Source of the DNA: Sitta carolinensis
Lineage: Eukaryota; Chordata; Aves; Passeriformes; Sittidae
NCBI GenBank assembly: GCA_032173965.1
Contig: CM063284.1
Location: 114,736,410-114,800,409 of the forward strand
DNA: 64,000 bases
Reading direction: 5' to 3'
Shown: piece after piece, positions 48,501 through 60,478 of the stretch
Layout of the letters: every line of letters starts with the position of its first letter
How positions within the stretch are numbered: position 1 is the stretch's first letter
Position numbers and translations under genes: made by a program
The notes under the pieces: generated by a model
Database searches by the model: none
Told to the model about the DNA's origin: nothing
What the model saw: the letters and a program-made list of their open reading frames with translations, nothing else

Positions 48501-49939
48501 AGTAAAATCCCTTGGAGATGTTTTTATCTGGCAAAGGTTATCAGGTAAAATCCTCCTAGGGCTGTGACAAACATGAACCTGCTGAGAATCCCCAAATCCC
48601 ACTGCCAGACTCACTGCTTCTAATTTTCCTCAGCAGAATGTGTTCACAAAGACACTAAAAATGAAAAGCTACTTGCTCTCTGAAGTTCGATACTCATAGT
48701 GTTCATGTGCATAGCTTGCTTTTCCCCTTTGCTCCAGAACTCTGCATATCTAGTATTTCATAGCCAGGAGGGAAAAGTATGTTCTGCTGGTGTAAAAAGG
48801 TGAGGAGGCTGAAGACACAGATACACCACACAGTTATTAGTGGTAGAATCTGTGAACAGTGCGATGCATGTATGGATTGCACATTGAGACAATCTCTTTC
48901 TTGTTTAACTTCTTTTTCCTGAGGTGTACTGTAAAATGAGTAAAAGCTTTGAGGAAGAAAAGCTGAAGATCTGAAAGGAGATTGAAACAAATCTCTTCAT
49001 TAGTCTGAATTCTAGTTCTCATCAATCCTTGTAAAGTTAAGGGGATTTTTAATACACTTGTTTTACTCAGTGTTTCTTGCTCATCAGTAGTGAAGTAGTT
49101 CTATGTGAACCTTCCTCTGCTAATAAACCATACTATTTGTACAGACAAGGGACATAAAGGTAGTTTCTAGGCCATCATTTAAAGAAAAAAAAGACTGCCC
49201 ATTAAAAAAATCCCCCCTTTTCTATACTGTTTCAATTGCTCTACCAATTGTTAGCAGAGAATTGTGACATGAAGTGGACTTAGCATGTACAGAAGTGACA
49301 TACACATAAGTTTCCTTTTTCTTGTCTTTGATTACAGAAAGTCAGAAATACAACAAGGCAAGGTAGCTTTCTAAGCATCCATTATCAAAAAAGGCAATGC
49401 CTCCAGCATATGCTCAAAATAAATGGACAGTCCTAGGAGTAAAGGAAAAGAAAAACAAGTCTCTGTAGACTCAAGGCAACCTGTCACCCAATTCAGAGAA
49501 GTAAAACATTATACTGTTACTCAAAGGATGGCCGTAATGAGAACGTTCAGTTCTGTCAGCATCATTCCTTTCTGATATAATCCCAAGAGAAACCCCTATT
49601 ATACAACACACTTTTGCTTTTAGTAGTTCGTTGTCTCTGCTGACAAGACACTGAACAGCTCATCTAGACTGGCTTCTCATGCTTTATAAATACAAGTTTA
49701 TTCTTCTTAGGAGATGACAATTTGATATAGTTCTTAAAATACTGTACTTAAAAGATAAAAAGACTTCTGTTACAAAGTTGCAGTCATGGTATTAGCTTTT
49801 AAAATAAATTAGGCACAAAGTAGATTAGCAACACAAATGCTAAATTTATATATCCTTCCCTGTCCCTGCCCCAACATCCATTGCCATCTGTGAGTTGAGG
49901 ATGAGACCTACAAAAATTAATATATGTAATTTTTTTTTC

Positions 49940-50494
49940 ACCAACACAGTGCATATTTTTATTTCACAAAACTTTCACTTGGAAAAGTTATAATCTGTTG
50001 TTTGGGGAAATTCTTGAATTCCTCAGCTTACCAGGGAATGGTAATGGCACCAGCAGTACACTCCATCCTCATGATTCACTGAATGGCATAAAAAAGTCAG
50101 ATCCACTACAGGCTTTTCTGGTTACCTGCTAAATACTTGTGGTTTCTTGGCCCTTTCTTCTCCCCAAATTTGCCAATTATTGGTTTGTGATGCAGGATCA
50201 CATTTAAGGCATTATAAACCAAAGCAACTAAATTCAATTAAATTAATGTATTTTCATAATGAGGTGAAAAGAAAATAACTTGCTGGACTAAAAAAAATAG
50301 TTCAGATGAAAGATGTTGATTTAGAGCCTGTTAAAAAGGAACTCTTTAAAATCTTGTTACTATTGAGAAATGAGGCACCCAAAGTTCACAGCTGCTAGCG
50401 AAGCACCCACCACTTTTTTTTTTTTTTTTTTCCACCACCACCACCTTTAACAACATCCCCTCTAGAGCTGCTGGTCTCTGAATTTTGTGCTTTT
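49940..50494 (-). other. SDR16C5: Probable SDR16C5 3'UTR
   Basis: Sequence following the stop codon on the minus strand. The nearest AATAAA found on that strand is at 49958-49963, about 530 bases after the stop; another is at 49697-49702. It contains a poly-T/(CCA)n tract (plus strand) at 50414-50445. The extent is uncertain. Confidence 0.4.
50414..50445 (+). repeat. Poly(T) followed by (CCA)n
   Basis: Eighteen T followed by four CCA/CAC units, inside the likely SDR16C5 3'UTR (so (TGG)n then poly(A) in the transcript). Confidence 0.9.
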
Positions 50495-50588
50495 TCATTC
50501 CTTCTTTGGTCGACCTTTGAAGGTAGTCATGACATCAAAGCCTCCAAAGTAGTCTAAAAGGAGAACAGTTGCTTTCACTGGTAGGAAG
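50495..50588 (-). CDS. SDR16C5: SDR16C5 last coding exon (residues 275-305, TGA)
   Basis: Acceptor CCTTACAG|C completes a serine codon across the junction. The exon encodes [17 protein letters not shown] and a basic C-terminus, then TGA at 50495-50497. The SFLP and DY-G positions match the C-terminus of mammalian SDR16C5. Confidence 0.88.
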
Positions 50589-53500
50589 CTGTAAGGAAGG
50601 GATATGGAAGAAGAAAAAAAGGAACAAACACACATCAGAAGAGTTGTACAGTTTTATCACAGAATTAGTTTAACCTGGCTAATACTGGCAAAGGCAGTAT
50701 ACTCTTTAGAACATAGACCCACTGGTCCTCTCAAAATATCCTTTACACTTATTTGGCAGCCTGAGCTATTAGATAGATCAGTATTCCAGCCTGTCTTACT
50801 ACAGACATGCCCAAATGCTGGAGCAAGACACCAGATGGGTTTACAGTTGCACTCAGTGATCTTAGAGGTCTTCTCCAACCAATAATTCTCTGACATGCAG
50901 TTAGGGAGAAGCAGGCCCAGTCTCTATAGCCCCCAGTAAAACTGTACCCCAACGGAGTTGGCAAGGCACAGTTAGACATTTCTGTCATTGTTCTGTGGCC
51001 CAAGGGTAGACTGAACCCGTAGAAACAAACAAACAAAACAACCCTTTCAAAAATGTGCATAACATAATGAAAACTCATACCAGTAAGTAGAAGCCTCTTT
51101 TATACTTTAAACATCCTTGGACAGAAAAGAGAGGGGAAAAGAAACATAACTGACCTTTTCAAAAAATATAAAACATTAATCATGCGCGGTATCAACAACA
51201 TTTCTTGGTTCTGCCGAACAGCACTGATTATCCTCTCAGCCACATACTCTGGATCCAGAATAGGGAGCACACGTGGACACCTGAAAAAGAAAATATTTAT
51301 TGCTATAATAAAAATTGCTTTGGGTTCACATTTTATTCAAAAAAGTATCAATTTTAGATTTACTCAACTAAAAAAAAAAAGGAATAAATACCAGAAGTCC
51401 TATGAACAACAGAATCTTCCATTATGTTAGAGTGAGTGGACATTGTTATCTTCCCCCTGTATGACCTCTCATAAGACAAAATCAGAGACGTCATATTAAG
51501 ACACACCAGACTTCTACTTGGCTCCTAATCTTTCTCATTATGCATGCATACTGAGCAAAGCTATGCCATCAATTTCAGAAGAATGGGGGTTTAGAAACTA
51601 GAAAGGACAAATGGAGCATTTGGCTTCTACAGAGGAAAGGGCACGAATTATGTTTCATGTTTCAGCTTAAATGATGAGTAAAGTACCTAGGGCCTTTTGA
51701 GTTGCCCAGTCACTGGACAGCACTGTTAAAACATACCTGAAGCCCTAAAAATATTACAAGCAGAAAAAAGTCTGGCTCATGATTTTCATAAAGGAAATAG
51801 AGGTTTATAACATGCTAAAAACGCAACTTTCGTAAAATCCTCACAAGAATTTACTCACTTGGATTTAACACCATCAAACATTCCTGTGTTTATCAAGTAA
51901 GGACACACAATTGTGGTTTTAACACCAGCCCTTCTCAGAATTCTCATCTCCATATCAATTGACTCTGCAAAACCAACTGCTGCAAATTTACTTGCACAGT
52001 AATCTGTAAAATAAAACATTAATTGCAGTTAAACATTTAAATTTACAAATTAAACTTTACTGTCCAGTACTAAACCACTTCATATCAGAATAGGAATGGT
52101 TTTCAGGATTAGCTTAAAATTTGCTTTTGATGTGATTAATTCCTTTTAATTCCTCTCCTAAATCAACTGTTGTTCTAGTCTGGCAGACAGAGGGTTACTC
52201 ATGATAACCCTGCTACCGCTCTTCCACTCTCTAACAAACAATGGCAAATGAAATTATTTTTTCATACCATTTTTTCATTAAATACATCTTTAAAACTCAC
52301 TTATTATGCCTCAAACTCACATTTTCAAGACTCTCTAATGTGGTTTCAACTTGAAATCAGTTTGTACTTATTATCACTCCCTTGGAGCTAGATTTGTTTT
52401 ACTGCTATACCACCTTATTTCATATTCCTCCCTCTTTGTATACATGTTCCAGAAATGCCTTCTGAGCTTCCTCTAAATCTAAAGTGGCCTCTTCCCTATC
52501 AGAAACCTGCAAGTAAATTTTAAAAACATTGAGGTTCTCAGCTTCCAAAGTTCTATATGGCTTCTAGATCCTTCTGCCTTGGCAGAAAAACCTGTTTCAC
52601 AGAACTGCTGAGCTTCTGGAAAATGCTTTGTAAAGAAATGGTCTGTTTAAGGTCAGCTGTTTTGAAAGTCTGACTACTTGCTTTAACTATATGAAAAGAT
52701 CCAGAAACTCAAAATCAGTTTGGTTTCTTTTTCCCACTGGATATTGATTGCAGAGTTTAAAATCAAACTAATTACCTCAGTTAATATTAGCTTTAGTACA
52801 CTACCTGAAAGCTGACTGGTTCCACACAGTCCTGCACAGCTTGCTATGCTAACCAAGTGTCCATGGTTAGATGCAATCATTGCTGGGAGAAAGGCTTTGT
52901 AAGTCTGCAAAGTAAATCAGAGTTGCAATGTAAACATTTTACCAGCCAAGCTACCTGCCATAATATTTTGAAGGTGCTTGTTGGTTTTAGAGAAATTCTC
53001 CAGTTTAAAAAAGCTTTCCCCCTTCTATTATGGAAAGGATGTGTATATGTATGTGGAGCTTGTTGTTTGAACTCTAACCTTCAACTATTTAAATGGGGAG
53101 CTCCCACTACACCAGTACTACCAAAGACAGATGGTAACTTGATGAAAGCTAAATATATAGGTTAATCTAGTCATGAAGTTTCTTTCAAATGAGAATTAAG
53201 TGTTCACTGCAAATCTTGTGAAATGGCAAAGATTTTATGTTTTACTTCTATCAAATTCATTAAATCTTTGTGATTAAATTTATTTCTAAATAAACTGAAA
53301 CATGATTGAATATTCTCTTTACACTTCTTTATGACAGAAACACCATACAGGTGACAGGCCTTCACTAAAAGGAATCAAAAGCACATCAGGTTACTCATTC
53401 TGGACAAAAGCTCCACTTACTATTAAGAGGATTATCAGAACATGTGGTGTTTCTTACCGAAATTATCACAGCCACAGAACAACTGGAACACTAACAGAAC

Positions 53501-56500
53501 AGAAGAATTGAAGTAGACTCGAACACTTCTCTGTTACTAGGGGCAGCAACTATTAGGATGGGACTGCTTCATGTCAATTAATAATGAGACTATAATATAT
53601 GACTAGCCTCAGAATTTAGCAGATGGTAGATATCAGTTCTTAAGAGAATTTCTAAATGTGAAGTGCTTACACCTGCCTACACTAGAGATTCCCAAACAAT
53701 CCATTCTTCCACACTTTTTTAAAGTTTTACAGACTCCAGAGCAAAGTAAGTAGTTTCTTGTATAATTTCTGATTGAACTTCCAAAGAGTTCTATATCCTT
53801 GCATGTTTTCCTCAATTCCAAAAGGCAAAAATATCATTGAAAACATGTCAAAAGGATGTCTTAGTATGTATATGCAAAATACAGGTATTACCCAGAAGTG
53901 TGCCATTGTGTTCACTTCCATGGTTTTTTCTACAAGTGAATCTGGAGAATCAAGAAATCTCTTCCCAATTACAATACCAGCATTGTTGATTAGGATGCTG
54001 ACATCGCCAACTTCTTTTTTAACCTAAAACAAAAAGCATCAAGGTAGTGTGCAATAAATACAAAACATTCTTTCCAAGTATTATATATGAAAACTTAACC
54101 AACTGAAATATTATACATTTAAATAAGTTGAACTTATGCTTGTTATGGATCCAAACACCTCAGGTTCTTGCAGTCTCACTTGATACCTTTTTAAAGATGA
54201 GCTCTCAAATCGGTTTTCTTCAGATTTGTGGAGCCCAACAGCTCCACACAAGCTTCTGCTTTCAGCACCTCTGTTTCCAAGGACAAATGTTCCAGTTAAG
54301 CCTTTAATGCAGAAAGCTTAACTAATACAACAAGTATTTTGCTACAGTAAACACATCTTAAAACTAAAGAGCAATTCTGGACTAGAATCTGGTACACTCT
54401 ACCCCAGAAATTAAGTTGGCTAAAAAAACAATACCTATACATTTAATTCAGTAAGAGGAAGTATAGTTTTCATTTTTGCTCCTGACTCAGAACATTCATG
54501 AACAGACTCATTTGGGAGAACAACTTTAGGCCAGCTGATAGCAAGATATTGTGTCAACTCTTCAAAGGAGAATGAAAGTATTTAACATAGAATTTGAAGT
54601 ACAGTCACTGATCTGAGCTATCTGGGAAAAAGGAAATGGGTATAACAGTGAAGAATTAAAGAGTAATTTACCACCTTTCCTTTATTCTAGCTTAAATTCC
54701 TCGTCTTCCTCAAACTTGCTCCAATCTTGTCTATTTTTTTTTTTAATTTAAGCTTTAGGAGTTGAGTGTGTCTGCAACAGGGACATTAAAAATAAATTTT
54801 AAGCTATAGCTTTTAATAGCCAAAAGGCTGTCTTTCATCCTGTTGGTACAGGAAAAAACCAAGGACCTGATACATGCAGAGCCTTTGGGTTTTCTTCCTA
54901 TTGAAGCAACTTTTTCACGGTGCCTTTGTGTGGCTGTTTCAGCACATATTAAAGATTCACATACATTTCATTTTGGCTTTAAGACTGTTTTATTGGAAGC
55001 AAAGTTTTCAGACATAATCTGCCCTGCCAGCGTGAACTTAGATCACCATAGTCTTGCCAAACTCCACGTCTACATAAAGCTGAATCACCAGAAGGGGAAA
55101 AAGGACCTGGAACCATGCTGTCATGTCTTGCAAAGGGTGATGCTGAACACTAAGAACCAAAGTCTACTTTGCATGAAGTAAACAGTGGCACTGAGCACTA
55201 CCTAATAATAACGACCTTCTGTAACTGGCAAGATTGGATGATTCTACATCAGCAGCAGGACATGCCACTTCTGAAATAATGGCAGTAGGGTGTTTTCTCC
55301 TGTGCAGATCAGCATGAGGATTATTAGTGAATCTGACAGTTGCTGAACTGCTGACAGACGTTTATGAGGGACCATGCACTGGACCCTATTACAACTTCTT
55401 TGATCCTGCCTAGCTATGTCTGCATCATTCTGAACCCATGCCACACAGATCTACACCTTGTTCTCTTTTTCCAATTTGGCCAGCATGGCTCAGCCACTGC
55501 TTTTCTCTGTGGGCCCAGAGTGCTAGCCCTCAATTCAAGTCCTCAAAACTAAAGGTTAATTTTCATCTGCTTCATTTCAGTCTCCTTCACACTAAAATAC
55601 TTCTCCTCCTGTTATCCCAGTTCAGCAGGAAGCACAGCTACAGGCCTGTGGAGAGATGTGCAACTTTCCTGCAAGGACAGCAGATGTGAAGCTCAGCTGG
55701 TGTAACAGCTGCAAGGGGGACCAAGGCTGATCAGCATTACTGGAATACAAAACCAATAGCACCAGCCCCTAACAAGCTGCAATTCATGCACAAGCTTCAC
55801 GTATCAGAAAGCCTGCCGTAGTCACTTTTGCACAGACAGAAAAAGACAGCAGGCTAGAGCTTCTTAAAGAGCACCAAAACATTACTTCAGCCAAAAGATG
55901 TTCCTGAAGATAGATGAACTTTTTTAAAAAAAAATCATCCCCATGCAAGACTCACTGTGGAAACCTCTTAGTTCAACAGTTCAGTTTAGCAAATTTTAAG
56001 CAAATGAGAACAGGTCCTTAAACTTGAAACTGTTTAACAATTTTTACTTTTGGCAATACTGCTAGTCTACCCAAATTATCTAACCTAACATGCTATGTTT
56101 ACAAAGCTCTTCAGAAATGAAAGAAAGAAATATTTAAGACATCACTATACATTTATTAATTCAGATAAAGTAATTCTGCAAAAATCTCTTCACAGCAATG
56201 GAATTATTTGAAAATTGCCTAAGCAGTTAATCCGTTTTACAATGTATGGTCTTTTAGTAAAAGGCTGCCAGAACTTGAAATACTGCTTTAGCTTCAATAA
56301 ATTGATTTTCCGCACTTCACGATTAAGCGCCTGCTCAGCAATTGAATGAATGAACCAATGAGAAGCTACTCAGTTAAAATGAGCTACTGAAAAAGAGAGC
56401 CGGGTCTTTTTATTTTTTAAGGAATAAAGATACACAAGCCAACTCTAAAAACCAGAATTCTAGATATAGATAGGAAGCACAATACATTCAGAATGAATTA

Positions 56501-56923
56501 ACTTTAATCTCTTGCTTTGAATCCACTAGAAAACTTAATCATGCATCTTACACCCATACTTGCACTTATAATAATGTCAAAGCCACAAATAAGATATTTT
56601 ACCTGGTCAGCTACTCTGTAGACATCCTGTCTTTTGCTACAGTCACAGATGTAAGAGTGTACTCTTCCTGCTCCTTTTTCTCTGGCCAGTTTAACTGCGC
56701 AGTTGAGCCCCTCTTGATTAATATCCCAGAGGACCACTGTGGCTCCAAGACTGGCAAACTTTATTGCTAAGAGTCTTCCAATGCCACTTCCTGCTCCTGT
56801 TATTAATACAATTTCACCACTAACATTCTTCTTTCCGTGAGGAACAACCAAGAACACCAGTGACTCCAGTAAGTAATAAATAAGAAGTACAATGACTTTT
56901 AATGTTTCCAGGAAGAAGTTCAT
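50495..56923 (-). CDS. SDR16C5: SDR16C5 (RDHE2-type) retinol dehydrogenase, spliced CDS, 305 aa
   Basis: Six coding exons on the minus strand: 56923-56603, 54023-53892, 52904-52805, 52003-51859, 51280-51155 and 50588-50495 (TGA). They join in frame to 305 residues (human is about 309). A hydrophobic segment at about 8-27 is the membrane or lipid-droplet anchor. The Rossmann fold carries TGAGSGIG at 42-49 and Asp67 at the end of beta-2, which favours NAD(H). NNAG is at 120-123. The catalytic tetrad is intact: Asn145, Ser173, Tyr186, Lys190 (YCASK). The tail is basic. The family oxidises all-trans-retinol to retinaldehyde, the rate-limiting step towards retinoic acid, in ER membranes and lipid droplets, mainly in epithelia. 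The position beside CHCHD7 and the [14 protein letters not shown] signature support SDR16C5 over HSD17B11/13 and RDH10, which are the main alternatives. Confidence 0.93.
50838..50893 (+). mobile_element. CR1 3'-terminal scrap in SDR16C5 intron 6
   Basis: CAGTGATCTTAGAGGTCTTC followed by TCCAACCAATAATTCTCTGA is the plus-orientation CR1 3' end. About 55 bases are recognisable. Confidence 0.7.
51155..51280 (-). CDS. SDR16C5: SDR16C5 coding exon 5 (residues 233-274, split codons at both ends)
   Basis: Acceptor TTTTTCAG|G, donor AAAG|GTCAGT, 126 bases. It encodes the substrate-side [15 protein letters not shown] region and a hydrophobic [13 protein letters not shown] stretch. Confidence 0.9.
51859..52003 (-). 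CDS. SDR16C5: SDR16C5 coding exon 4 (residues 185-232, split codons at both ends)
   Basis: Acceptor TTTACAG|AT, donor CAA|GTGAGT, 145 bases. It carries the YCASK catalytic motif (186-190) and the [10 protein letters not shown] segment after beta-6 that closes over the cofactor. Confidence 0.93.
52805..52904 (-). CDS. SDR16C5: SDR16C5 coding exon 3 (residues 152-184 plus one base)
   Basis: Acceptor TTTGCAG|ACT, donor CAG|GTAGTG. The 100 bases encode GHLVSIAS with the catalytic Ser173, thirteen residues before Tyr186 as expected for classical SDRs. Confidence 0.92.
53892..54023 (-). CDS. SDR16C5: SDR16C5 coding exon 2 (residues 108-151)
   Basis: Acceptor TTTTAG|GTT, donor TGG|GTAATA, exactly 44 codons. 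It contains NNAG (120-123) and the active-site Asn145. Confidence 0.93.
54024..56602 (-). other. SDR16C5: SDR16C5 intron 2
   Basis: A 2.6 kb intron. The stretch 54840-55760 is less AT-rich and carries ORFs of 66-112 codons in several frames, none with a recognisable domain. I see no repeat I can name. Confidence 0.8.
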
Positions 56924-56946
56924 CTTCAGGCTATTTCTTCAGATAC
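56603..56946 (-). CDS. SDR16C5: SDR16C5 first coding exon (residues 1-107)
   Basis: Acceptor AATCAG|GTATCT puts 23 bases of 5'UTR before the ATG at 56921-56923 (A at -3). Donor CAG|GTAAAA. It encodes the hydrophobic anchor, the glycine-rich cofactor loop at 42-49 and Asp67. Confidence 0.93.
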
Positions 56947-59889
56947 CTGATTAAAAAAACCAAAACATTTATCAGATAGGGTAAGCCATAGAGAAAATGC
57001 AAACATCAACACTGCAAAAACATTTTCAGATCCATTCTAAATATTTTCTCTAGCCTGCTTTTGAGTGTTGTTTAAAAAAAAAAATACAGGCTTACACCTG
57101 CATATCTAACCTATTTGTCCTGTTTCTGTCTCGTCTTCAGGTTGCTTCCACTTTCCTCCAGGATGCAGTACACAATTCATTTATCATTCAGCAGCAGTAG
57201 GAAACACCTGCCCTCATCTGCTTTAGAAATTCCCCATCCCTCATGCCATGGGTTTAATTCTCTGCTCTGACAGAATGTGGACAAAAATAAAAAATAAATA
57301 AATGCACACTGCTACTAATAAAAATCTGCCCATTGAGTATCTCAAACAGAAATGCATGACAATTACAAATCAAAACTTACGGTTTTATCAAAGAACTTTA
57401 CTGCTCACAAACTAACACTACAGGTCAGGAAAAATTCTGCTTTTAGGACCACAACTCTTCTTTGCTTTGTAGGCTCTCCTTGTCACCATGAAATCATATG
57501 CAGAACAAGTCACAGTCCCAATTGTGCTGAAAAAACATGAGCATAAGGAGCTTCAGAAGACAATATGCTTATCTCCAAAGCACACTAGGTAAATAACTGT
57601 CTGTCACTATTGACTTTTCAGCGACCTGTACTACCATAATTGAGGAGAGCCTGCTTTTGCAGTTGAACACAGTTCTTTAAGAATGCACTGCAAAGCTGTT
57701 GAGTTTCTTTTCTTCACCTCCCTGCATTAAGCAAATGTTATAGGCTTAAATCATACTATCTCAGGTATGTGTTTAACCTCAAAATCTGTACACATCCTAG
57801 AAATACTGACACCAAGCAGGCCTTTAATTCCTTGAAGGAATGTTATTTTATTTCCCAGTATACAAAATCTGTGCAAGAAATTCATCCTTGGTCAAAACAG
57901 GTTTTAATCTTAGACTAACAACATTATGAAGCAATAACATCTTTCTCAGCTAAAAGTAGAACACACTGGCACTTACACTTCAACCTTTAGCACTACATGC
58001 CTGGGCTGATTACATCTCTTAGTTACCTTCACTATCTATGTGTATAGGTAATAGTGTTTGACAAGTGCCAGCAGATAAGTACCTTAGATCTCTGCTACTC
58101 TGAGCAAAGTTCATGAAATTTAGCATGTGAACATACACGTGTGACCACCAGTCTCAGGTTTTCTACGTGGGAAACTAGGCCGGTCTTGAAAAGAAGCTGG
58201 CCTCTGCTAGAGCAGAGCTAGTTATTTCAGAAAGTTTTCTGGCAAAAATATTGGGATATCTTAAAACCGTTCTGATAACAGAAAAACATTTGCCAAACAA
58301 CATAGTGGGTAGGAAAACAAGTTCTTTCCAGCAAAGTCATGGAGTGAATGCTTTCTATCGTGTACTTTCTGTTCTTCACTCTCATTAATATGTGACAAAA
58401 TGTGTGTAGAGGCAGTAACACCAGTAAGAAATGAAACAAATATCAAAATAGCACTGGAACATTTTTCTAGAGCAAATATTGGCATTTCCTGTAATAGGCT
58501 CTCTTCTCTATAGAGCTATTACGGTTCTCAGCAAAAACAGAATTATAAAGGAAAAATGTTATTAAATATCATGTACATAAAAAACTGCAAGTTTTTGGAA
58601 GCGCAGCTTCTTTGTTGAGTCTAAAACAGAAGCAACAAGTCTTTAAAATAATGCAGTTGCTGAATTTAATTTGATTGCACTAATTTAATGTACTTAAAAT
58701 AAAACCCTCCATTTGCATGAAAGGGAACTGGTATCTCTAGCATAGATAAGGATGTTAATCCCTATGGAAACCAAGTCAGGCAATTGCCTTCAGAGGCAAT
58801 ACACAATTTGACCTAAACTCAGTTTAAAATTTATGACGGCAATTCTTTAAGTAAAATATTCATATATTAGGCTTGTATAGGTCAGAGGCACATTAGATCT
58901 TTCAGAAAAGTGACTTTCTCTTAATGAAGTAGAGTTGTTTATGAATACAGATCAAAGGAGACATCCTGTTAGAATACCAACTCTGCATCCTTCAATGAGA
59001 TGCTTCATTTCCACAGACACATCTCTCCCATAACCCAGATTTGACTGGGCCTCCATTCTCACTCAATGCATTAATATCGCTAATTATACCACCTAGTGTA
59101 ACCAAGCATATCCACACAGACAATTAAATTTGCCACTCCCTTGGCCGATTTTGGCTTGTCAAATAAAGTGAGCAGGGATGTATTTACAGGTGAATTAACC
59201 AAGGGACTTCAGGCACATATAACATCTTAGACCACTTCTGATGCCATGTATTGTTTTTTAGTATGCCTATGTCCACACAGACGTAAGTGTGGAGGGCTTT
59301 TATGCGGTAGAGAACTATCAGACGTTCTACAATGTTTTATCAGACAGATTTCAAGTGCAGATAACTTGACAGCAAAAGCTTGTTGGCATGTGTGCCACGC
59401 TCACCACCGACAGGCTCTTGCAGACCTGACGGGGTCTTTAAGACCACCGTTGCTCACGAATCACAAGGGCAGGACTGAGGCTGGCAGCTGAACGGCACAC
59501 CACTTTCGCTAGTCGAAGGACTGACTAAAGGTTGATCACGCCATCACCTGAGCAGCCTTTGGCAAGGATGAATTTTTCTCACTGTACCGAGAGAGTTGCG
59601 ATCCCACAAAAATATAGCAGTCCTGTAGCCAAGGCTGCCCAAGCGTAGCAGTAAATTCCTCAGCCCCCGGAGGATGCTGGATAACCCTACTCTCACTACC
59701 AACCCAGTCGGCACGCTAAGAACCGCCACGAGCAGCGGTCAGCTGCAATGACCGCCTCACCACCCCCGTCAGGCCGCCCGCCCAGGACGCGCCGCCGCCC
59801 CCGGCCCCGATCCTCCCACCGAGCGCCCACACACCCAGCCCCGCGCCCCGGCGCCCGCCCGGCCCACAGCGCCCCAGGAGCGGGGCTAC
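56947..59889 (-). other. SDR16C5: SDR16C5 intron 1
   Basis: A 2.9 kb intron between the presumed promoter exon and the first coding exon. It is AT-rich with short unrecognised ORFs, and I see no repeat family or RNA gene. Confidence 0.5.
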
Positions 59890-60000
59890 CTTCGCCTGCC
59901 GGCCGGAAGGACAGGGCACGGCACCTCCGCCTCCCGGCGTGGCGCAGCGGCTCTGGGGCAGGCGGGCGGGAGCGGTGCGGAGCGAGCAGGGGGCGCAGCA
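59890..60000 (-). other. SDR16C5: Probable SDR16C5 non-coding first exon (5' end approximate)
   Basis: The first coding exon begins with a splice acceptor only 23 bases before its ATG, so an upstream exon must exist. In the CpG island a minus-strand donor AAG|GTAGCC ends an exon at 59890. A CGATAAAGG box at 60022-60030 (minus) could place the start near 59995. The pairing of this exon with 56946 is inference; other donors in the island are possible. Confidence 0.45.
59983..59996 (+). promoter_or_regulatory. CTCF-like core motif
   Basis: CGAGCAGGGGGCGC matches 13 of 14 positions of the CTCF core CCASYAGRGGGCRC. It lies in the SDR16C5 CpG island at the predicted first exon. Occupancy cannot be judged from sequence. 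Confidence 0.45.
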
Positions 60001-60364
60001 GGGCGGAGCGGAGCAGCCCTGCCTTTATCGGGCAGCCCATCCCGGCGCGGGGCTGAGCGGATGCCTGGGGGCGGGACGGGACGGGACGGACGGCCCGGCA
60101 TGGACGGTGTCCGCTCCGCGGCGGCAGAACGCCGGGCTGCGGCGGCGGTCGCCGCGGCGCTATCCGCGCTCCGCCCGGGGCTGCTGGCCGCAGGGATGGG
60201 ATTCAGCCGGCCGGGGGCAGCGGGCCCGGCACGGAGCTGCGGGGTTCTTCCCGGGAAGGAGAGCTGCGGCCCCGGGCGGCCGTGAGGCCGGAGTGGGGTC
60301 AAAAACTCAAAGGACAGAGCAGTTCCTTGGGCGGAGGCTCTCGGGACAACTCCCCGCACTTCCC

Positions 60365-60478
60365 TGGGTTTGTTGTTGTTGTTTGTTGGGGTTGCGGGGC
60401 CTTTTTTTTTGTTTGTTTTTCTTTGTGGCTTTGGTGTTTTTTGTTTTTTTTTTTTTGGTTTGTTTGTTTGTTTTAAAA
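60365..60478 (+). repeat. T-rich GTTT-type low-complexity tract
   Basis: Imperfect GTT/GTTT repeats and T runs next to the SDR16C5 CpG island. It produces spurious T/K-rich ORFs on both strands. Confidence 0.88.

Larger units (their letters stand above)
29071..49939. other. CHCHD7-SDR16C5 intergenic region
   Basis: Convergent intergenic DNA between the 3' ends of CHCHD7 and SDR16C5. Apart from the CR1 fragments, the possible retroelement patch and the simple repeats listed, I see no gene. ORFs up to 165 codons occur, but the longest (34515-35473) lie in or beside CR1, and the rest show no domains or splice-consistent structure. The stretch 30420-31200 is strongly pyrimidine-rich on the plus strand without a recognisable family. 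Confidence 0.7.
50589..53891 (-). other. SDR16C5: SDR16C5 introns 3 to 6
   Basis: Intron 3 (52905-53891), intron 4 (52004-52804), intron 5 (51281-51858) and intron 6 (50589-51154) are all GT-AG and under 1 kb. Intron 6 contains a CR1 3'-end scrap at 50838-50893. Nothing else is recognised. Confidence 0.85.
59690..60310. promoter_or_regulatory. CpG island, likely SDR16C5 promoter
   Basis: About 600 bases of CpG-dense DNA in AT-rich surroundings, located upstream of the minus-strand SDR16C5. It includes a tandem GGGAC pentamer run at about 60071-60092 and a near-consensus CTCF core at 59983-59996. ORFs of up to 192 codons here on both strands look like GC-rich artefacts. Confidence 0.7.

Noticed and set aside
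54843..55181. 112-codon plus-strand ORF inside SDR16C5 intron 2
   Set aside because: No recognisable domain, antisense to an intron, with neighbouring ORFs of similar size in other frames. Treated as chance.
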